From positions 1 to 7,237 of the forward strand of contig CAYSCH010000446.1 of NCBI GenBank assembly GCA_964429355.1: a DNA stretch of 7,237 nucleotides, in the 5' to 3' direction. Under the pieces are notes generated by a model. It saw nothing but the letters and a program-made list of their open reading frames with translations, was not told the DNA's origin and did not search any database. Shown piece after piece: positions 6,130 through 7,237 of this stretch. The DNA is from JAAYAY01 sp964429355. Lineage in GTDB: Bacteria > Planctomycetota > Planctomycetia > Pirellulales > Thermoguttaceae. Each line of letters starts with the position of its first letter. The stretch's first letter is position 1. A program made the translations under genes and the position numbers.

Positions 6130-6243
6130 GAGATTATTTATGAAGGGCCAAATTCTGGCGAATTCGGCTACAAGGTGTGCGAGTTTATTCACGAAGGGCC
6201 AAATTCGGGCGAATTCGGCTACGAGGTGTGCGAATTCGGCTAC
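6130..6243. repeat. 51-bp tandem repeat with a partial third copy
   Basis: Two units of exactly 51 bases (6130-6180 and 6181-6231) differ at five positions. The core GCGAATTCGGCTAC occurs three times, at 6158-6171, 6209-6222 and 6230-6243, the last being a shortened copy in which about 30 bases of a unit are missing. Each full unit carries the imperfect dyad CCAAATTC-x3-CGAATTCGG. The array fills most of the space between the 591-aa gene and the SGNH gene and ends four bases short of the latter's stop codon. Because 51 is a multiple of three, it reads as a 17-aa repeat on both strands (for example ANSATRC on plus, VAEFARIWPF on minus). That is probably a by-product, not a protein. It resembles dispersed intergenic repeats I associate with planctomycetes (recollection, not checked). 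Confidence 0.85.
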
Positions 6244-6246
6244 AAT

Positions 6247-7237
6247 CTACTGGGTGAGGAACTGGCGAAACGAATCTTCTTTCAGGAGTTGGTCGGCCAG
6301 GAGAGCATAGCCTTCGGCGGTCGGGTGGCTGAGGTCCGCATAGGCCTGGCTGGGGAGGGCTTTTGGAACTGCGTGGGGTATTTTCTGCTCCTTGTGCCAG
6401 GCGGCGATGATCTGTACTCGCTGGTGATACCCTGCCAGCCCTTTCTCCTTGAACATGTGTTCGTTGAGGGGGCCGATGATCACAAAGACCTGATTGCCTC
6501 GCTGCTGGAGCAGCTTGATCGTTTGCTGGAAGAACCGCCACTGGAGGGATTCTTCGAGAGGCACCCAATCGGGGTTTGTGGGGCGGATACCTTTTTCGTT
6601 CCAGGGGCGTGCGTCCGGTTCGGGCGACGGCAGTTCGTCGGGCGAAGGCAGGGCAAGCGTCACCTGGCTCAAGGGATTGTCGTAGGGGTGGTCGAGGCTC
6701 CAGGTTGGCAGGTTGTCGCTATCGAAGTAGGCGATCCGCACGTGATCGGCCCAACCCAGGTACCGGAATTGCCGGGCGACGACGACCTCGAGGCGATCGG
6801 CGAGCGAGGCCTTGTAGGAGGGAATCCGGGCCGCGAATTGCGGCACGAGGGCCGGGTGATTGAAGGGTGCTTCTTCGTCGGCCGAGAGATCGTGGCGAGG
6901 AGAACTCATCCAGAGCAGATTGCAGTTGACGATCACCCGTTTGTTGCGGATCGCACCACCAAAATGGTCGACGAGCCCGGCCAGCGCGACGGGATGGATC
7001 CCGTCAAGACCCAGATTGGCAAAAGCGTGGCCCTCGGACTTCTCGTTGAGGAAGTGGGAGAGTGTTTCGCGGCTATTGACGTAGTGGCCCCAGAGGACCG
7101 AGTCACCAACGAGAATCGTCTCGTCACTACGGCAGACCTGGCGGCTCGTTCGCTCGTAGTTCCAGTAGTCGTTTCCCAGCGAGTAGGGCACTCGATGGTC
7201 GGGCCCTGATTCCAGAGGTTCGATTCGTTGCCAGGCC
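6247..7237 (-). CDS. SGNH/GDSL-hydrolase-like envelope protein, C-terminal part (start outside window)
   Basis: The last 329 codons of a gene entering from the high end; the frame stays open to base 7236, and a GTG at 7191 is not a convincing start because family-like sequence continues before it. Visible residues 42-50, LVGDSVLWG, hold the GDS nucleophile motif (Ser46). NLGLDG (74-79) fits the second conserved block, VNCNLLW (103-109) a third, and DLSHP (301-305) gives the Asp301/His304 pair, so a full Ser-Asp-His set is present. VFVIIGPLNEHMF (250-262) is a further strand near the active site. SGNH enzymes are esterases, lipases or O-acyl transferases. The layout, with a long segment ahead of GDS (SLGNDYWNYERT, 19-30) and a large insert between blocks, is closer to DltD/AlgJ-like partners of MBOAT proteins than to small lipases. 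Such proteins are usually anchored by an N-terminal helix, which would be outside this window. Acyl transfer to a surface polysaccharide is therefore plausible but inferred. Confidence 0.8.
   Translation of the reverse strand, partial: AWQRIEPLESGPDHRVPYSLGNDYWNYERTSRQVCRSDETILVGDSVLWGHYVNSRETLSHFLNEKSEGHAFANLGLDGIHPVALAGLVDHFGGAIRNKRVIVNCNLLWMSSPRHDLSADEEAPFNHPALVPQFAARIPSYKASLADRLEVVVARQFRYLGWADHVRIAYFDSDNLPTWSLDHPYDNPLSQVTLALPSPDELPSPEPDARPWNEKGIRPTNPDWVPLEESLQWRFFQQTIKLLQQRGNQVFVIIGPLNEHMFKEKGLAGYHQRVQIIAAWHKEQKIPHAVPKALPSQAYADLSHPTAEGYALLADQLLKEDSFRQFLTQ

Noticed and set aside
6130..6243. CRISPR array
   Set aside because: The units are adjacent with no unique spacers, only two and a part copies exist, and no cas gene is present.
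6122..6310. Small plus-strand gene encoding the 17-aa repeat (62 codons)
   Set aside because: No ribosome binding site, it runs into the SGNH gene antisense, and the open frame follows from the repeat period being a multiple of three.

Overview
The window looks like chromosomal DNA from a GC-rich Gram-negative bacterium, most likely a planctomycete of the Pirellulales type. This assignment is an inference. It rests on the mix of genes (a secreted glycoside-hydrolase-like protein, a formylglycine-generating-enzyme-like lipoprotein, a large secreted protein of unknown family, a membrane-type SGNH protein and LPS-core-type glycosyltransferases), on loose gene spacing (about 100-250 bp between most genes), and on an intergenic repeat whose flavour I associate with planctomycete genomes. 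No rRNA, tRNA, CRISPR array, transposase or phage gene is visible.

Every supported gene is on the minus strand, so transcription runs from high to low coordinates. In that order: (1) the C-terminal 329 codons of an SGNH/GDSL-type protein (7237-6247), whose start lies outside the window; (2) a 191-bp stretch with a 51-bp tandem repeat and a strong hairpin; (3) a 591-aa secreted protein of unknown family (6049-4274); (4) a 99-bp spacer with competing inverted repeats; (5) a 298-aa SUMF1/FGE-domain lipoprotein with a GTG start (4174-3278); (6) a 194-codon remnant of a family-4 glycosyltransferase that stops just after its N-terminal Rossmann domain (3030-2446); (7) about 570 bp without a recognisable gene, the right size for the missing C-terminal half; (8) an apparently intact LpcC-like GT4 mannosyltransferase (1877-690, start uncertain); (9) the first 145 codons of a secreted glycoside-hydrolase-like protein (436-1) that runs off the low end.

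Functionally this is a cell-envelope and carbohydrate neighbourhood. The LpcC-like enzyme probably adds a sugar to the lipopolysaccharide core in the cytoplasm, and its decayed neighbour probably once did a related job. The SGNH protein resembles the extracytoplasmic acyl-transfer or esterase partners of polysaccharide O-acetylation machines. The SUMF1-like lipoprotein and the 591-aa protein may be co-transcribed and would both act outside the inner membrane. The spacing does not support one tight operon, and several spacers hold dyad symmetry that could be regulatory. No complete undescribed system is evident. The most unusual items are the half-glycosyltransferase with its debris, the in-frame 51-bp repeat next to the SGNH stop codon, and the uncharacterised 591-aa protein.
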